A stretch of 64,000 bases of DNA. Source: Rhynchopus euleeides. Its lineage: Eukaryota; Euglenozoa; Diplonemea; Diplonemida; Diplonemidae. Position 1 is the stretch's first letter. The number at the start of each line of letters is the position of its first letter. The position numbers and the translations under genes are program-made. Shown here piece after piece: positions 10,302-19,645 of the stretch. The stretch covers positions 496,001-560,000 of the forward strand of contig OY723298.1 in assembly GCA_963210315.1 (NCBI GenBank). Reading direction: 5' to 3'. The notes under the pieces are model-generated. The model saw only the letters and a program-made list of their open reading frames with translations. It was not told the origin of the DNA and ran no database searches.

Positions 10302-12677
10302 TCATGGCTGCACCGGGACACCAGTGGCACGGACCCTGCGGGTGGCCTCCACCATGTTGCGCAGCGCAGGCAGCACCTCCTCCCAGCGGCGCGTCTTCAG
10401 CCCGCAGTCGGGGTTGATCCACACGCGCGACAGCGGGAGGTGGACCGTGGCAATGATCTCCTGCAGGCGTGCCTCGAGCGTGTCGACGGAGGGGATCTCC
10501 GGGGAGTGGACGTCGTACACCCCGAGCCCCACGTCGCGCGAGTACCCGTAGCGCGCCAGGGCGCCCAGCACGGCGTTGCCGCCGCGCGAGTTCTCGATCA
10601 GCAGCGAGTCGGCGTCCATAGCGTCGATGGCGCCCAGCGTCGCCGCGTCCTCGAACGACGAGTAGCACATGTGGGTGGCGATGTGCGTTGCCGGGGCGGC
10701 CGTCGCGGTGCTGAGGCGGAACGCGTCCACGGCCCACCGCAGGTAGCTCTCCTCGTCCTCGCGCTTCAGCGGCAGCCGCTCGCGCACCGCCGCCTCGTCG
10801 ACCTGCACCACGCGGCACCCCGCCGCCTGCAGGTCCGCCACCTCCGCAGCCACAGCACGTGCGAGCTGCACGGCCTGCGCGGACCGCGGGATGTCGGTGC
10901 GGCAGAAGGACCAGTTCAGCAGCGTCACCGGGCCCGTCAGCATCCCCTTGACAGGGGTCGCCCCGGCAACCTTCTGCGCGTGCCTGTACTCCGCCACCGT
11001 CAGCGCCCCGTGCCGCACGATGTCGGCGTGGATGATGGGCGGCCGCACGCACCGCGACCCGTACGACTGCACCCACCCGGCCCGCGTCACCACCACACCG
11101 CCCAGCTGTGCCGCGAAGTACTCCACCATGTCCGTCCGCTCCGGCTCCCCGTGCACGAACACGTCCAGCCCCAGGTCCCGCTGCAGCGCAACGTTCTCCT
11201 CGATCACCCGCTCGATGAAGGTGCGGTACTCTGCCTCCGACACCTGCCCCGTCCGCAGCTGCTGCCGCATACGCCGGATCTCTGCCGTCTGCGGGAACGA
11301 CCCGATTGTGCTTGTCCCGAGGCTGTCCACTGTGACCTGCTTCTCCCGCCGTGTGCTGTACGGCTCTGCCCGCCGCAGCTCTGCCTCGTCCACGTCTGTG
11401 ACGGTCACGTTGTCCTCCCCGCACCACTGCGGCTGCTGGTCCTGCTTCTGCTGCTGCTGCTCTGCCGCCTGCACACCACGTGCCAGCCCAACCAGCTGCT
11501 CCAGCTTCTGCACAGCAAACGCGACACGCCCCTGCAGCGCAGCAGACGCCGCAACGTCGACAGCCCCGTCCGCACCACGCACGGCAAGCTCCTCCCCCGA
11601 CACGTCGTACGGCACGTGCTGCAGCGAGCACGACACCCCCACGTCCACACGCCCCGCCGGCACCACGCGCAGCACCTCCGCCAGCAGTGCCTGTGCGTGC
11701 TCCTCGTTGCGCCACACGCTGCGCCCGTCCACCACCCCCGCCACGAGCCGCTTCGTCTCCGTCGGGTCCGGGAACCCCACGCGCCGCAGCACCGCCACCG
11801 CACCGCGGCTGCGGCACAGGTCCAGCGCCACCCCCGCCACCCCCTCCGTCCCAACCAGCATCCGGTACACCGCCTCCGACACGCTCTCGTGGTGCACACA
11901 CACCGTCACCGCGAACCCGCATGCCCGTGCGTCGCGTGCGATCTGCGCGTGTGCCTGCTGCGCCGCCGCCAGCACCGCCTCCCCGTCAGCGCCCGACGTC
12001 GCCAGCCACGGCTCGTGCAGCTGCACCTCCGTCGCCCTCGCCCCGCTGGCACGCAGCTCCCGGAACAGCCGCGCGTACAGTGGGACGAGCGCCGCCGCCA
12101 GCCCCGTCTTCGTCAGCCCGCCATCCGCGATCTTGCTGACGTGTGCCAGCGTCACGGGTCCCAGCACAATCGGCACCGCTGCTGATTCTGCCGCACCCTT
12201 CTCCTGGATCACCGCCTCCGCACGCCGCACCACATGCACGTAGTCAGCGAAGTACGTCGCGTGCCCGTCCTCGGCAAGCCCCGCCGCCGTCACGCTCGCG
12301 TCGATCTCGGGCACCAGGATGTGGTAGTTCGTGTCGAAGTACTTCAGCAGCTGCAGCGCCGCACACGGCCCCGCCCCCTTCGCCTGTGCAAAGTACTGTG
12401 CCAGCGACCCGCCCGCCCCGGTCCCGTCGAACCGCTTGCTCGTCAGCCCGAACCGCACGCTCCAGTCCAGCACGTGGTCGAACAGCGTCGCGTCCCCAAC
12501 CCCGATGCGCGACACCCCTGCCCCGCACTGGGACCGCACCGCCTCCGCCAGCACCTCGTCGCGTGCCGCCAGCAGCTCGCCCTCCCCGATCCGCCCCGCC
12601 CAGAACTGCTCCAGCGCCGCCTTCAGCTGCCGCTTCGACCCGAGGCGCGGGAACCCGAGTGTGTACGACTGTGCCAT
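10302..12677 (-). CDS. metE: Cobalamin-independent methionine synthase
   Basis: 5-methyltetrahydropteroyltriglutamate-homocysteine methyltransferase: moves a methyl group from methyl-folate to homocysteine without B12. 791 residues in one uninterrupted frame, close to the usual 750-790. It starts MAQSYTLGFPRLGSKRQLK, the normal MetE N-terminus. The second barrel begins near TSTIGSFPQTAEIR. The zinc ligands are in place: His669 and Cys671 (THMCYS), Glu695 (LLIENSR) and Cys758 (INPDCGLKTR). VFVHGEPERTDMVEYF and the methionine/folate site residues around them are also typical. The gene looks whole and functional. MetE is present in several kinetoplastids. No targeting sequence is evident, so cytosolic by inference. 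Confidence 0.97.
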   Translation of the reverse strand: MAQSYTLGFPRLGSKRQLKAALEQFWAGRIGEGELLAARDEVLAEAVRSQCGAGVSRIGVGDATLFDHVLDWSVRFGLTSKRFDGTGAGGSLAQYFAQAKGAGPCAALQLLKYFDTNYHILVPEIDASVTAAGLAEDGHATYFADYVHVVRRAEAVIQEKGAAESAAVPIVLGPVTLAHVSKIADGGLTKTGLAAALVPLYARLFRELRASGARATEVQLHEPWLATSGADGEAVLAAAQQAHAQIARDARACGFAVTVCVHHESVSEAVYRMLVGTEGVAGVALDLCRSRGAVAVLRRVGFPDPTETKRLVAGVVDGRSVWRNEEHAQALLAEVLRVVPAGRVDVGVSCSLQHVPYDVSGEELAVRGADGAVDVAASAALQGRVAFAVQKLEQLVGLARGVQAAEQQQQKQDQQPQWCGEDNVTVTDVDEAELRRAEPYSTRREKQVTVDSLGTSTIGSFPQTAEIRRMRQQLRTGQVSEAEYRTFIERVIEENVALQRDLGLDVFVHGEPERTDMVEYFAAQLGGVVVTRAGWVQSYGSRCVRPPIIHADIVRHGALTVAEYRHAQKVAGATPVKGMLTGPVTLLNWSFCRTDIPRSAQAVQLARAVAAEVADLQAAGCRVVQVDEAAVRERLPLKREDEESYLRWAVDAFRLSTATAAPATHIATHMCYSSFEDAATLGAIDAMDADSLLIENSRGGNAVLGALARYGYSRDVGLGVYDVHSPEIPSVDTLEARLQEIIATVHLPLSRVWINPDCGLKTRRWEEVLPALRNMVEATRRVRATGVPVQP

Positions 12678-12892
12678 CTTGCGCTTCCTGTCTCTTCTCT
12701 GTGTCCTTGGTATCCTGTCACATGTGCAAGGTGGTGCTGAATATACAATGTGTGCAAGACTACAAATCGATAAGTCAGACAGTCACCTCCGATAGACTAC
12801 AAATCAATAAGCGGGGGGGTGGGCGTTGGGCGCTCTGTTGGGAGTTCGGCCATTACGAGCAATAAGGGATCAACCCCCTCGCCCCTTGCGCA

Positions 12893-13125
12893 TCGTCAGT
12901 TTGGAAGAACAGAAATCGTAATACTTTCGCTTTAATATAGACCCTGTCCAGCAACTGCGGGACACAGTTCCAGACTGTTTTTTTGTTGAGCACTCACTTG
13001 TGCCAAGACTGTGCTGAGGCTCTGTGAAGCTGCGAACACGAGGGTCTAATCCTAAAGTGACAGTCGTCCGATTTCCTTTGCTATTTCGCGACTTCGCTAC
13101 GTCGCTCGCAACTAGGAGAGCCAAT
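12893..13125 (-). repeat. Diverged relative of the pogo-family element left region
   Basis: Over roughly 200 bp this stretch parallels the minus-oriented pogo-family copy at about 23,570-23,725. The same blocks come in the same order: CCCTG..CAGYAACTG, ACAGTTCC, GCTGAGGCTCTGTG against GTTGAGGCCCTGTG, TAATCCT, CAGTCGTSCGATTTCCTT, CGACTTCG. By eye about 70% alike with gaps. No intact ends were found. It is either an old relic or a host sequence that the mobile family captured. It lies between metE and the cyclase gene. Confidence 0.5.
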
Positions 13126-13245
13126 GGCACACGCGTTTGGTTTGCAAAGACACGCCGATGCAACAATGCCAAGAGACGGGCACCGACAGAGAAGGAATAT
13201 AGTAACTGAAGTGGAATGTAGAGTGGAGCGGAAATGAGTGGAAAC

Positions 13246-15438
13246 TCAAAACAGAGCCGGTGTCGCAGGGTTGGTGTGAAAGTGGGCCGGAAGGGCCACA
13301 ACAGGACTGACTGGCATGGGATCATCACCAACGCTGTCCTTTCCATGCGCATCAGCCAGCTCGTAGACAGGCCAGGGGTGCTGATGATGTTTATCACCAG
13401 CTGTGCTGACACTCAGCAGCCCACGCACCGCACCCGTCACTGTCTCTGCTGTGTACAGGCACTGAACATTTGCTGCCAGAGCCATGTGCCGCAAACGAAC
13501 AACCGCATCCATCGCAACACCCGTCGCCGCGACGAAGCGCTGCCGCACTGTCCCCACACCGCCGTACTCGACCATCCCGCTCGCAATGACAAGCGTTGCC
13601 ATGTCGTTGAAGTTCAAATTCGGTGCAGGACGCATCACACGGTCTGCGAACAGCAGAGCGCACTCTGCGTGTGAAGAAGTGTGGTGCCCGACATTCCACC
13701 CGAAGATGAAGCTGCTGCCCACCACGGACAGCAGCGACCCGCGGCACTGCTCGAGGAGAGGTACCGTCCCTGCGAGGGTAACGTTGAGCTCGCGGATGGA
13801 CGTGCAGCACAGCGTCTTCACACCGATAGTGGCTTGCTGTTGTGTAGTTAAGGCCAGGTGCGGGAAACTGTTCGACGGATGGATGACGGACGAATGTGTG
13901 ATGTCCGTAACAGAGGAGTTCGTCCTGCAACATGGCATCGTCATGTCATCATGAAGCACCGCATCCTGCCTTGCGGACAGGGCAGCAGGCCATACGTTGC
14001 GGACCATGACAGGCTCGCTCACACCCTTCAGCTTCTGGGGGACCGCGTCACTTGCACGGGCACCTCCACACCCGCCACGCACACGCTCCCACAGCTCCGC
14101 AGACACCGCAACAGCACCAGGCATGCACACAGCCTCAAAGCGTGACGCCACGTTGACCGTGTGCCCGAAGTAGTCCACACGCCCCGTCACCTCGTTCGTC
14201 TCCAGCGTCACAGGGCCCTCGTTCACACCGACACGAACTGTCAGCCCGCCCCACAGCGCTGTCGGGTGGCATATCCCAACCTCCAGCAGCGCAGCAGGCC
14301 ACTCCGCCGCAAGCAGCGCCTCGTGCACCGCAAGCCCGAAGGACACGCCTGCACGCGTGGTGTCGAAGGCGACCATGAAGGCATCCCCGATGGTCTTTAC
14401 TTCGTACCCGCCCCACTCAGCAAGCACAGAGCGCACCACAGCGTTGTGTGTGCGTATCCCGCGCTTCATCGCCTCGGGTGCCGCCTCCCAGAGCATTGTG
14501 GACGCACGGATGTCGGTGAACACAATTGCCGCACGCTCGCTCTTTGCACCAGGCGCGGCACCGGCAGGCATCACTGGGGCCGCATCTCCGTCACACGTGG
14601 CGTCTAGCTGTTTCAGCAGCACGGCAGGCAGGTACGGCTGGTATGAACGCAGGTTCTCCTCCAGCCGTCGCAGCGCCTCGTGCATGGCAGGCGGCAGCCG
14701 CCCCTCCGCCTCCTCCAGCATCGCCGCCACGGTGTCGACGTCATACCCCGCCAGCAGCCCGGCAATCGCCTCCACAGTCTCGATGGTCCGTGCCATCGCC
14801 GCCTGCTCATTTGCGGCTGACTCAGCGAACCCGCGTGTGGCTGCGAAGTCGACAAACAGCACGACAAGGGTCATCACCATTTCGTAGCCACCCTTCAAGA
14901 GGTCCACGGTACAGGGAGGGTCTGTGCACTCCACCGTGTCTTGGATGCGCTGCCACCGATACCAAGTCGGTGCAGACCCTGGGAGGTCGAACAGGCCCAG
15001 ACGGAAAACTGACTCGCTGCAGGTGATGATGACCCACAGAGCGGCACCGGCGATCAAGGCAGTAGCGAAGTTCGCCCCCAGACGCAGCATCAACGAGAGA
15101 TCTGCCAAGAGGACAAAGGAAGGCCACACTGGCTGGCTGCTGATGGTTCTCATTTCCAAGTCGGTAACTGGAATCGAAGCAGCTGCCAGGAGGACGAACC
15201 CGACCATGACAGTCTTTGATATGTGGACACCACACAGGCAGAGGACGGGGATGCTGATCCCTAACGATAGAACAAACGCAAAGTCAACACCACGAAGGGG
15301 CCACCAGTGGGTCGACGCACAGACAAGTGAGCCAGTCACCAGGCAGCCCAAGCTTGTGAGGAGGAGCAACCGCCTGTCGCTGCGGTCCTTGCCCTGCAGC
15401 CTGCCGTCCATCGAAATGACGCGCTCGAAGCACCCCAT
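13246..15438 (-). CDS. Membrane adenylate cyclase with one complete and one degenerate cyclase domain
   Basis: 730 residues from MGCFERVISM. About residues 24-165 hold roughly six hydrophobic segments, then a helical linker. The class III cyclase domain starts near AAIVFTDIRAST and has both metal aspartates (FTDI, TIGDAFM). A lysine in GYEVKTIGD and aspartate in RVDYFG favour ATP over GTP, and NVASRFE gives the transition-state Asn and Arg. The C-terminal 200 residues repeat the fold poorly: LLSVVGSSFIFGW, IASGMVEYGGVG and FVAATGVAMDAVVRLRH match, but the metal aspartates are absent. So it probably makes cAMP, with a pseudo-cyclase partner domain in cis. Kinetoplastid receptor cyclases differ, with one TM and a large ectodomain. 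Frame open upstream, but low complexity. Confidence 0.88.
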   Translation of the reverse strand: MGCFERVISMDGRLQGKDRSDRRLLLLTSLGCLVTGSLVCASTHWWPLRGVDFAFVLSLGISIPVLCLCGVHISKTVMVGFVLLAAASIPVTDLEMRTISSQPVWPSFVLLADLSLMLRLGANFATALIAGAALWVIITCSESVFRLGLFDLPGSAPTWYRWQRIQDTVECTDPPCTVDLLKGGYEMVMTLVVLFVDFAATRGFAESAANEQAAMARTIETVEAIAGLLAGYDVDTVAAMLEEAEGRLPPAMHEALRRLEENLRSYQPYLPAVLLKQLDATCDGDAAPVMPAGAAPGAKSERAAIVFTDIRASTMLWEAAPEAMKRGIRTHNAVVRSVLAEWGGYEVKTIGDAFMVAFDTTRAGVSFGLAVHEALLAAEWPAALLEVGICHPTALWGGLTVRVGVNEGPVTLETNEVTGRVDYFGHTVNVASRFEAVCMPGAVAVSAELWERVRGGCGGARASDAVPQKLKGVSEPVMVRNVWPAALSARQDAVLHDDMTMPCCRTNSSVTDITHSSVIHPSNSFPHLALTTQQQATIGVKTLCCTSIRELNVTLAGTVPLLEQCRGSLLSVVGSSFIFGWNVGHHTSSHAECALLFADRVMRPAPNLNFNDMATLVIASGMVEYGGVGTVRQRFVAATGVAMDAVVRLRHMALAANVQCLYTAETVTGAVRGLLSVSTAGDKHHQHPWPVYELADAHGKDSVGDDPMPVSPVVALPAHFHTNPATPALF

Positions 15439-15803
15439 CGTGTGTGTGCCGTGCCGCACCAGGGTGCAGGGCAGTATCCTGAGAGGAGGGTGCGTGGTGT
15501 GCAGGTGCAGGGCTGCAGGGCGGTGGCAATATGCACCAACGAGAGCAGGAAAGTCTAAGAAGGTTGAGTGGGGCACGTGGTGGGGGCAGGGTGCAGGCTT
15601 CCTGAGTTGGCAGGCATGAGAGGATGTCTGTGTCGACCACACTATACAAGTGGCACTGGCTGCCACTGGTTACAGGGAAAAGGAAAATAAACAGGATTTT
15701 GGCGCGGAGTCACGCCGCCCACAGGGCACTGGGCACAGAGGGTGCGGTGCACGGGGCTCACATCAGACACAGATGGCGCGTGGGAAGAGGCATGCAGCAC
15801 AGC
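15439..15803. other. Intergenic spacer between cyclase and H2A genes
   Basis: No gene seen. It would contain the 5' leader of the cyclase gene and the 3' region of H2A. Confidence 0.5.
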
Positions 15804-16361
15804 TTACTTCCTCGGGGAGCCCTTGGGGGAGCTCTTCTTCGGGGAGGCCTTCTTGGCATCCTTCTTCTTCTTGTCGGCCGCCTTCTTCTTCTTGTCGCTC
15901 TTCTTCTTGTCCCCGCTGCTGCCGGCAGACTTCTTCCTCGACTTGGTGGCCGACTTCTCCGCCACCGCCCCGTGCACACCGCCGGCAACACCGCCCCCGG
16001 CAATCGTCACGTGCGACAGCAGCTTCCCCAGGTCGTCGTCCTCCGACACGGCGAGGGTGATGTGGCGCGGGCGGATCTGGTGCTGCGTCGTCTTCCCCTT
16101 CACCTCGTGGCTCTCCCCCTTCTTGTTGATCCGCTTCTTGTACGCCGTCACCTTTGCCGCCTCCCCAGACAGCTTCAGCAGCTCCGACGTGCAGTACTCA
16201 ATCACGGCCGTCAGGAACACGGCGGCGGTCGGGCTCACCCGCCTCGTGTAGCGCCCCTTCTTCAGCGACTTCCCGATGCGCGACACAGGCAGCTTCAGCT
16301 TCGCCATCGTCGTCAGCGACACAGGCGCCGCCTTCTTTCCGCTCTTCGTGGAAGGTGCCAT
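15804..16361 (-). CDS. Divergent histone H2A with SPKK-type tail
   Basis: 185 residues, against about 130 for normal H2A. The core is recognisable by MAKLKLPVSRIGKSLKKGRYTRRVSPTAAVFLTAVIEY (LPVSRIxRxL, then the alpha-2 helix), YCTSELLKLSGEAAKVTAYKK, then IRPRHITLAVSEDDDLGKLL, which equals the family's I.PRHI.LA...D.EL..LL. The C-terminal 55 residues are a Lys/Ser/Pro tail ending in SPKKSSPKGSPRK-type motifs. It has no classical GRGK N-terminus. It is the last gene of the cluster H3-H4-H2B-H2A. Confidence 0.9.
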   Translation of the reverse strand: MAPSTKSGKKAAPVSLTTMAKLKLPVSRIGKSLKKGRYTRRVSPTAAVFLTAVIEYCTSELLKLSGEAAKVTAYKKRINKKGESHEVKGKTTQHQIRPRHITLAVSEDDDLGKLLSHVTIAGGGVAGGVHGAVAEKSATKSRKKSAGSSGDKKKSDKKKKAADKKKKDAKKASPKKSSPKGSPRK

Positions 16362-16849
16362 TGTGTTGGTGTTGGTTGTTCGAGAGTATCTCGTCTGTTG
16401 GTTGATGGTGTTGGTGTGTGCGTATGTGAGGTGTGATGTGTCATTAAGTGCACACAGGGAATCCCCAGGAGCTCACCACACACACATGTCGGACGGCACA
16501 AGCACAAGGCTGTCTGCAAGGGAGAGGGTGGGAGGGGAGAGCAGGGGGCAGCTCCGTGCAACGGATCAAACATCAACAGTCAGCAATCAAGCTTCCAAGG
16601 CTCACTTCCGGCAGCCAGTACTGCCCGCAAGGCCGAACACTGCACACGGGACACTGCACACTGCACCACAGGGTACAGTGCACAGTGCACAAGAGTGCGC
16701 ATGCATGGGCAATGCGTTTTGTCCTGCCTTTTGCCAACAAACGAACAATCAAAATGTACATGACACAACCACATCACACAGAGAACAGCAACGCACAGGA
16801 AGAGTAGCTCAGCTCAGCTCAACTCAACTCAAGTCAGATCAAGTCAAGT

Positions 16850-17359
16850 TCACTTCTTGGGGGACCCCTTCTTCTTGGGGGACCTCTTCTTCCTCTTCTT
16901 GGCAGCCTCCTCACGCCTGGCCAGTGCGGCCTGGTAGCTCGGCTTCTGCTCCAGCGCCTTCGTGTAGTTCGTCACGGCAGACACACCCGCCGCAGCGGCG
17001 TGGTTCGCCATACCCTCCGGCAGGTGCATCTTCACAGCCGCCATGATGGCCCCGCTGCGCAGCGTCTTCGACCCGGCGAACTGGCTGGCACGCCCCGCCT
17101 CCTCCGCCAGGCGCTCAAACAGGTCCACCACGAACGAGTTCACGATCCCCATCCCGCGCGACGTGATGGCAACCTTCACACGCTCCGTCGTCTTCCCCTT
17201 GCTGTTCTTCCCCTTCGTCGTCTTGAACTGTGCCTTCATCAGCTGGTGGATGAACCGGGAGTAGCTGGTGTACGACGCCTTCTTCGGCTTCTTCTCCCCC
17301 TCAACGGCAGGCTTCCTCCCGCGCTTGGCCCCGGACTTCGCAGGCGACGATGCAGTCAT
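16850..17359 (-). CDS. Divergent histone H2B with SPKK-type tail
   Basis: 169 residues from MTASSPAKSGAKRGRKP. The H2B fold is seen in YTSYSRFIHQLMKAQFK, SRGMGIVNSFVVDLFERLAEEA and a C-terminal helix LPEGMANHAAAAGVSAVTNYTKA, corresponding to [22 protein letters not shown]. A loop of about 12 residues (KTTKGKNSKGKT) is inserted after the first helix. The tail KKRKKRSPKKKGSPKK extends beyond the normal end, whereas standard H2B stops after the alpha-C helix. FVVDLFERLAEEA resembles kinetoplastid H2B. The upstream ATG in frame (17470) is less likely, since its codons are spacer-like. Confidence 0.9.
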   Translation of the reverse strand: MTASSPAKSGAKRGRKPAVEGEKKPKKASYTSYSRFIHQLMKAQFKTTKGKNSKGKTTERVKVAITSRGMGIVNSFVVDLFERLAEEAGRASQFAGSKTLRSGAIMAAVKMHLPEGMANHAAAAGVSAVTNYTKALEQKPSYQAALARREEAAKKRKKRSPKKKGSPKK

Positions 17360-17798
17360 CTTGTATGTGGTGTGTGGCTTGGTGAACTGCACGGGGTGTA
17401 GATGTGTGTTGGATTGGGTTGCATTGTGTGGGGTTGAGTTGCTGTGGGTTGAGTCGACACTGGAACACATGCAACGCTATCCAGCAACAACAACAACAAG
17501 ACACACGCCATGATCTGCACGCTCTGGCATCTCTTTTCATCGTCTTGTTCTCCGTCTCGTCCCCTCCCACGCCACCACCGCCACAACGCGAGAGAACAAA
17601 CCACACCCGGCGTGCAGTCACGCCACTGTGCCGCACTGCAAAGTGCAGGCAGCACAGCTTGAAAGGCAGCTTGTTCAGCGGAGACTGTCTCCGTCAACAG
17701 CAAATCAGTCAAACAGCAACACAAACACAGACACAGATACAAACTCACTCACAACCAACCAACACCTGCCCAGCAGGCTGTGGGTGCTGCTCTTGCTC

Positions 17799-18137
17799 TT
17801 ACTTGGCGATGTACAGGGTGCGGCCACGCTTCTTCAGGGCGTACAGGATGTGCTCCACACGCACCGTCTTCGCGGGCGCCTTCTCACGCACCTCCATCAG
17901 CGCGTGCGTGTCCTTCATCACCTGCTCCACGAAGGTGCGCAGGATGTTGCGCGCCTCGTCGTACACGCTGCTTGCCAGACGCTTGCACCCACCACGGCGC
18001 GCCAGACGACGGATGCTGCCCTTGGTGATCCCACGCTGGTTGGCAGCAGACTTGGCACCCTTGCGCTTCGAGCTCGCCGTCTTCTTCTCCGTCTTCCCCT
18101 TCGCCGCCACGGACTTCCCGGTAGACTTGGCAGGCAT
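17799..18137 (-). CDS. Divergent histone H4
   Basis: 112 residues from MPAKSTGKSVAAKGKT. The core has RGITKGSIRRLARRGGCKRL, then SSVYDEARNILRTFVEQVMKD, and ends LKKRGRTLYIAK, aligning with I.K.aIRRLARRGGVKRIS through LKRQGRTLYGFGG. GSIRR instead of PAIRR is shared with kinetoplastids. The N-tail has no [20 protein letters not shown]: K5/K8/K12/K16 and the HRK basic patch are not recognisable. The region of normal residues 73-79 (TVTAMD) reads TVRVEH. Given the near-invariance of H4 elsewhere, this is exceptional divergence. Confidence 0.93.
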   Translation of the reverse strand: MPAKSTGKSVAAKGKTEKKTASSKRKGAKSAANQRGITKGSIRRLARRGGCKRLASSVYDEARNILRTFVEQVMKDTHALMEVREKAPAKTVRVEHILYALKKRGRTLYIAK

Positions 18138-18534
18138 TGTTGGTGTGTTTGAGGGTGTGTTGTGTGTGTCTGAGGCAGTGTGGTGTGGTGTGTTGGGTGC
18201 ATGTATGCTGTTCGTGTGGCAATACCAGGCTGGGGCAGTTGGCAGAGGGTTGCAAGTGTGTGGGATGGTATGGTATGGGGTGGGGTGGGATGGGATGGGA
18301 TGGGGTGGGATGGGGTGGGGTGCTGGTCGACCATCTTGCAGTGCCACCAGAGCTGCAACCATCCCACTGCACAGCAAACAGTGCACACTGCACACAACAC
18401 ACACCGTCTGAAATGGCAGGCAGTTCCGCCCCTCATCGGCCTGCACACAGGGCACAGGCGCGAGGTTCCTCAGACCACAGCCAAGTCGTCAAACAACAAA
18501 CAACAACCAACAGACAACAGACACCACGCACACC
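18138..18534. repeat. H3-H4 spacer with GGGATGGG repeats
   Basis: About 18,265-18,325 is a purine/T repeat of GGGATGGGATGGGGT units on the plus strand. No gene. The other histone spacers (16,362-16,849 and 17,360-17,798) likewise show no gene, only CA-rich and GT-rich simple sequence. Confidence 0.55.
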
Positions 18535-18978
18535 CTACAGGTCCCCGCGGATGCGAATGGTGTAGTGCAGGTCCTTCTGCACCAGCGTCTTCTTCTTGCG
18601 GTGCAGCTGCAGGATCACCGCACCCTCGAACACACCGATCAGGTACTGCTCGCTGGCCTCCTGCATCGCCTCCAGGGCCGACGCACGGAAACGCAGGTCC
18701 TGCTTGTGCTTCTCCATCACCTCACGCACGAGGCGCTGGAAGGGCGCCTTCTGGATCAGGAGCTGCGTCCCCTTCTGCAGCTGCTTGATCTCACGCAGCG
18801 CAACGGTGCCAGGGTGGTAACGCATCGTGCGCTTCTCCGCCCCCTTCTTCGCACCCTTCACAGGCTTCTTCTTCCCGTCCGCGTCACGCCCAGACGGCCG
18901 GTAGTTCAGCTTCACGGGCGCCTTGCGCTTCTTCCCGTCTTTCCCCTGCGTCCCCTGCGACTTCTGCGACCGCGGCAT
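18535..18978 (-). CDS. Divergent histone H3
   Basis: 147 residues from MPRSQKSQGTQGKDGKKRK. The fold is clear: RYHPGTVALREIKQLQKGTQLLIQKAPFQRLVREV (alphaN and alpha1), DLRFRASALEAMQEASEQYLIGVFEGA (alpha2), then a variant alpha3 KKTLVQKDLHYTIRIRG replacing RVTIMPKDIQLARRIRG. The N-tail cannot be aligned with ARTKQTARKSTGGKAPRK, so the contexts of K4, K9, K14 and K27 are lost. It is about 12 residues longer than canonical H3. First gene of the minus-strand histone set. A variant (H3V-like) rather than core histone is possible, but clustering with H4, H2B and H2A favours a core set. Confidence 0.92.
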   Translation of the reverse strand: MPRSQKSQGTQGKDGKKRKAPVKLNYRPSGRDADGKKKPVKGAKKGAEKRTMRYHPGTVALREIKQLQKGTQLLIQKAPFQRLVREVMEKHKQDLRFRASALEAMQEASEQYLIGVFEGAVILQLHRKKKTLVQKDLHYTIRIRGDL

Positions 18979-19429
18979 CTTCTCTGCTGTGTAGCTGTGT
19001 CCTGCCGAAACCTGCACGGGTGAATGGTGGAATGCCGGGGGGGGGGGGGGGCAGGCCTCTGGCTAATTCTGGGGCCGGACTTAACGTTCACGGTGGGATC
19101 TTGTAAATTTTACATGTATAACTACAAGTATAATACATGTATTATACATGTATAGGGGGCCTTCGCTCTGTGTCAAACTGTGTCAAATTGTGTCAGTGTG
19201 TCACACAGGCGGTTTTTTTCACCTTAGGCGAAATCGGCAAAAACGCCGCCAAGCCTTCGCTCTGTGTCACTGTGTGTCACTGACTCAGAGCGAAGGTCCC
19301 GTGACACAGGGGTGTTGGGGACAATGCAAAATTTGCGAAAAATCTCGAAAAAAAATTTCTGGCAGAGGTGAAAAAATTGGGTTCCACACAAAACTGGCTC
19401 CGAAGTGACATACTCCCACGTGGTCCTTG

Positions 19430-19645
19430 CACACTGTGTCAGGCCCCCCCTGGCTTCTAACACAGTGTGTCATGCCCCCCCAGGCTTCTAACACACTGTG
19501 TCATGCCCCCCCAGGCTTCTAGCACACTGTGTCATGCCCCCCCAGGGTTCTAGCACACTGTGTCATGCCCCCCCAGGCTTCCAGCATACTGTGTCATGCC
19601 CCCCCTGGCTTCTAACACACTGTGTCATGCCCCCAGGTCGCCTTC
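19430..19645. repeat. 31-bp minisatellite, about 7 copies
   Basis: Unit of the form CACACTGTGTCATGCCCCCC plus CAGGCTTCTAG, repeated head to tail with few differences. It lies inside element R. Confidence 0.85.

Noticed and set aside
10131-12185. 684-codon plus-strand frame and a 611-codon minus-strand frame over metE
   Set aside because: Both are shadows of the metE frame; composition is Arg/His/Pro or Gly/Arg/Ala without any domain.
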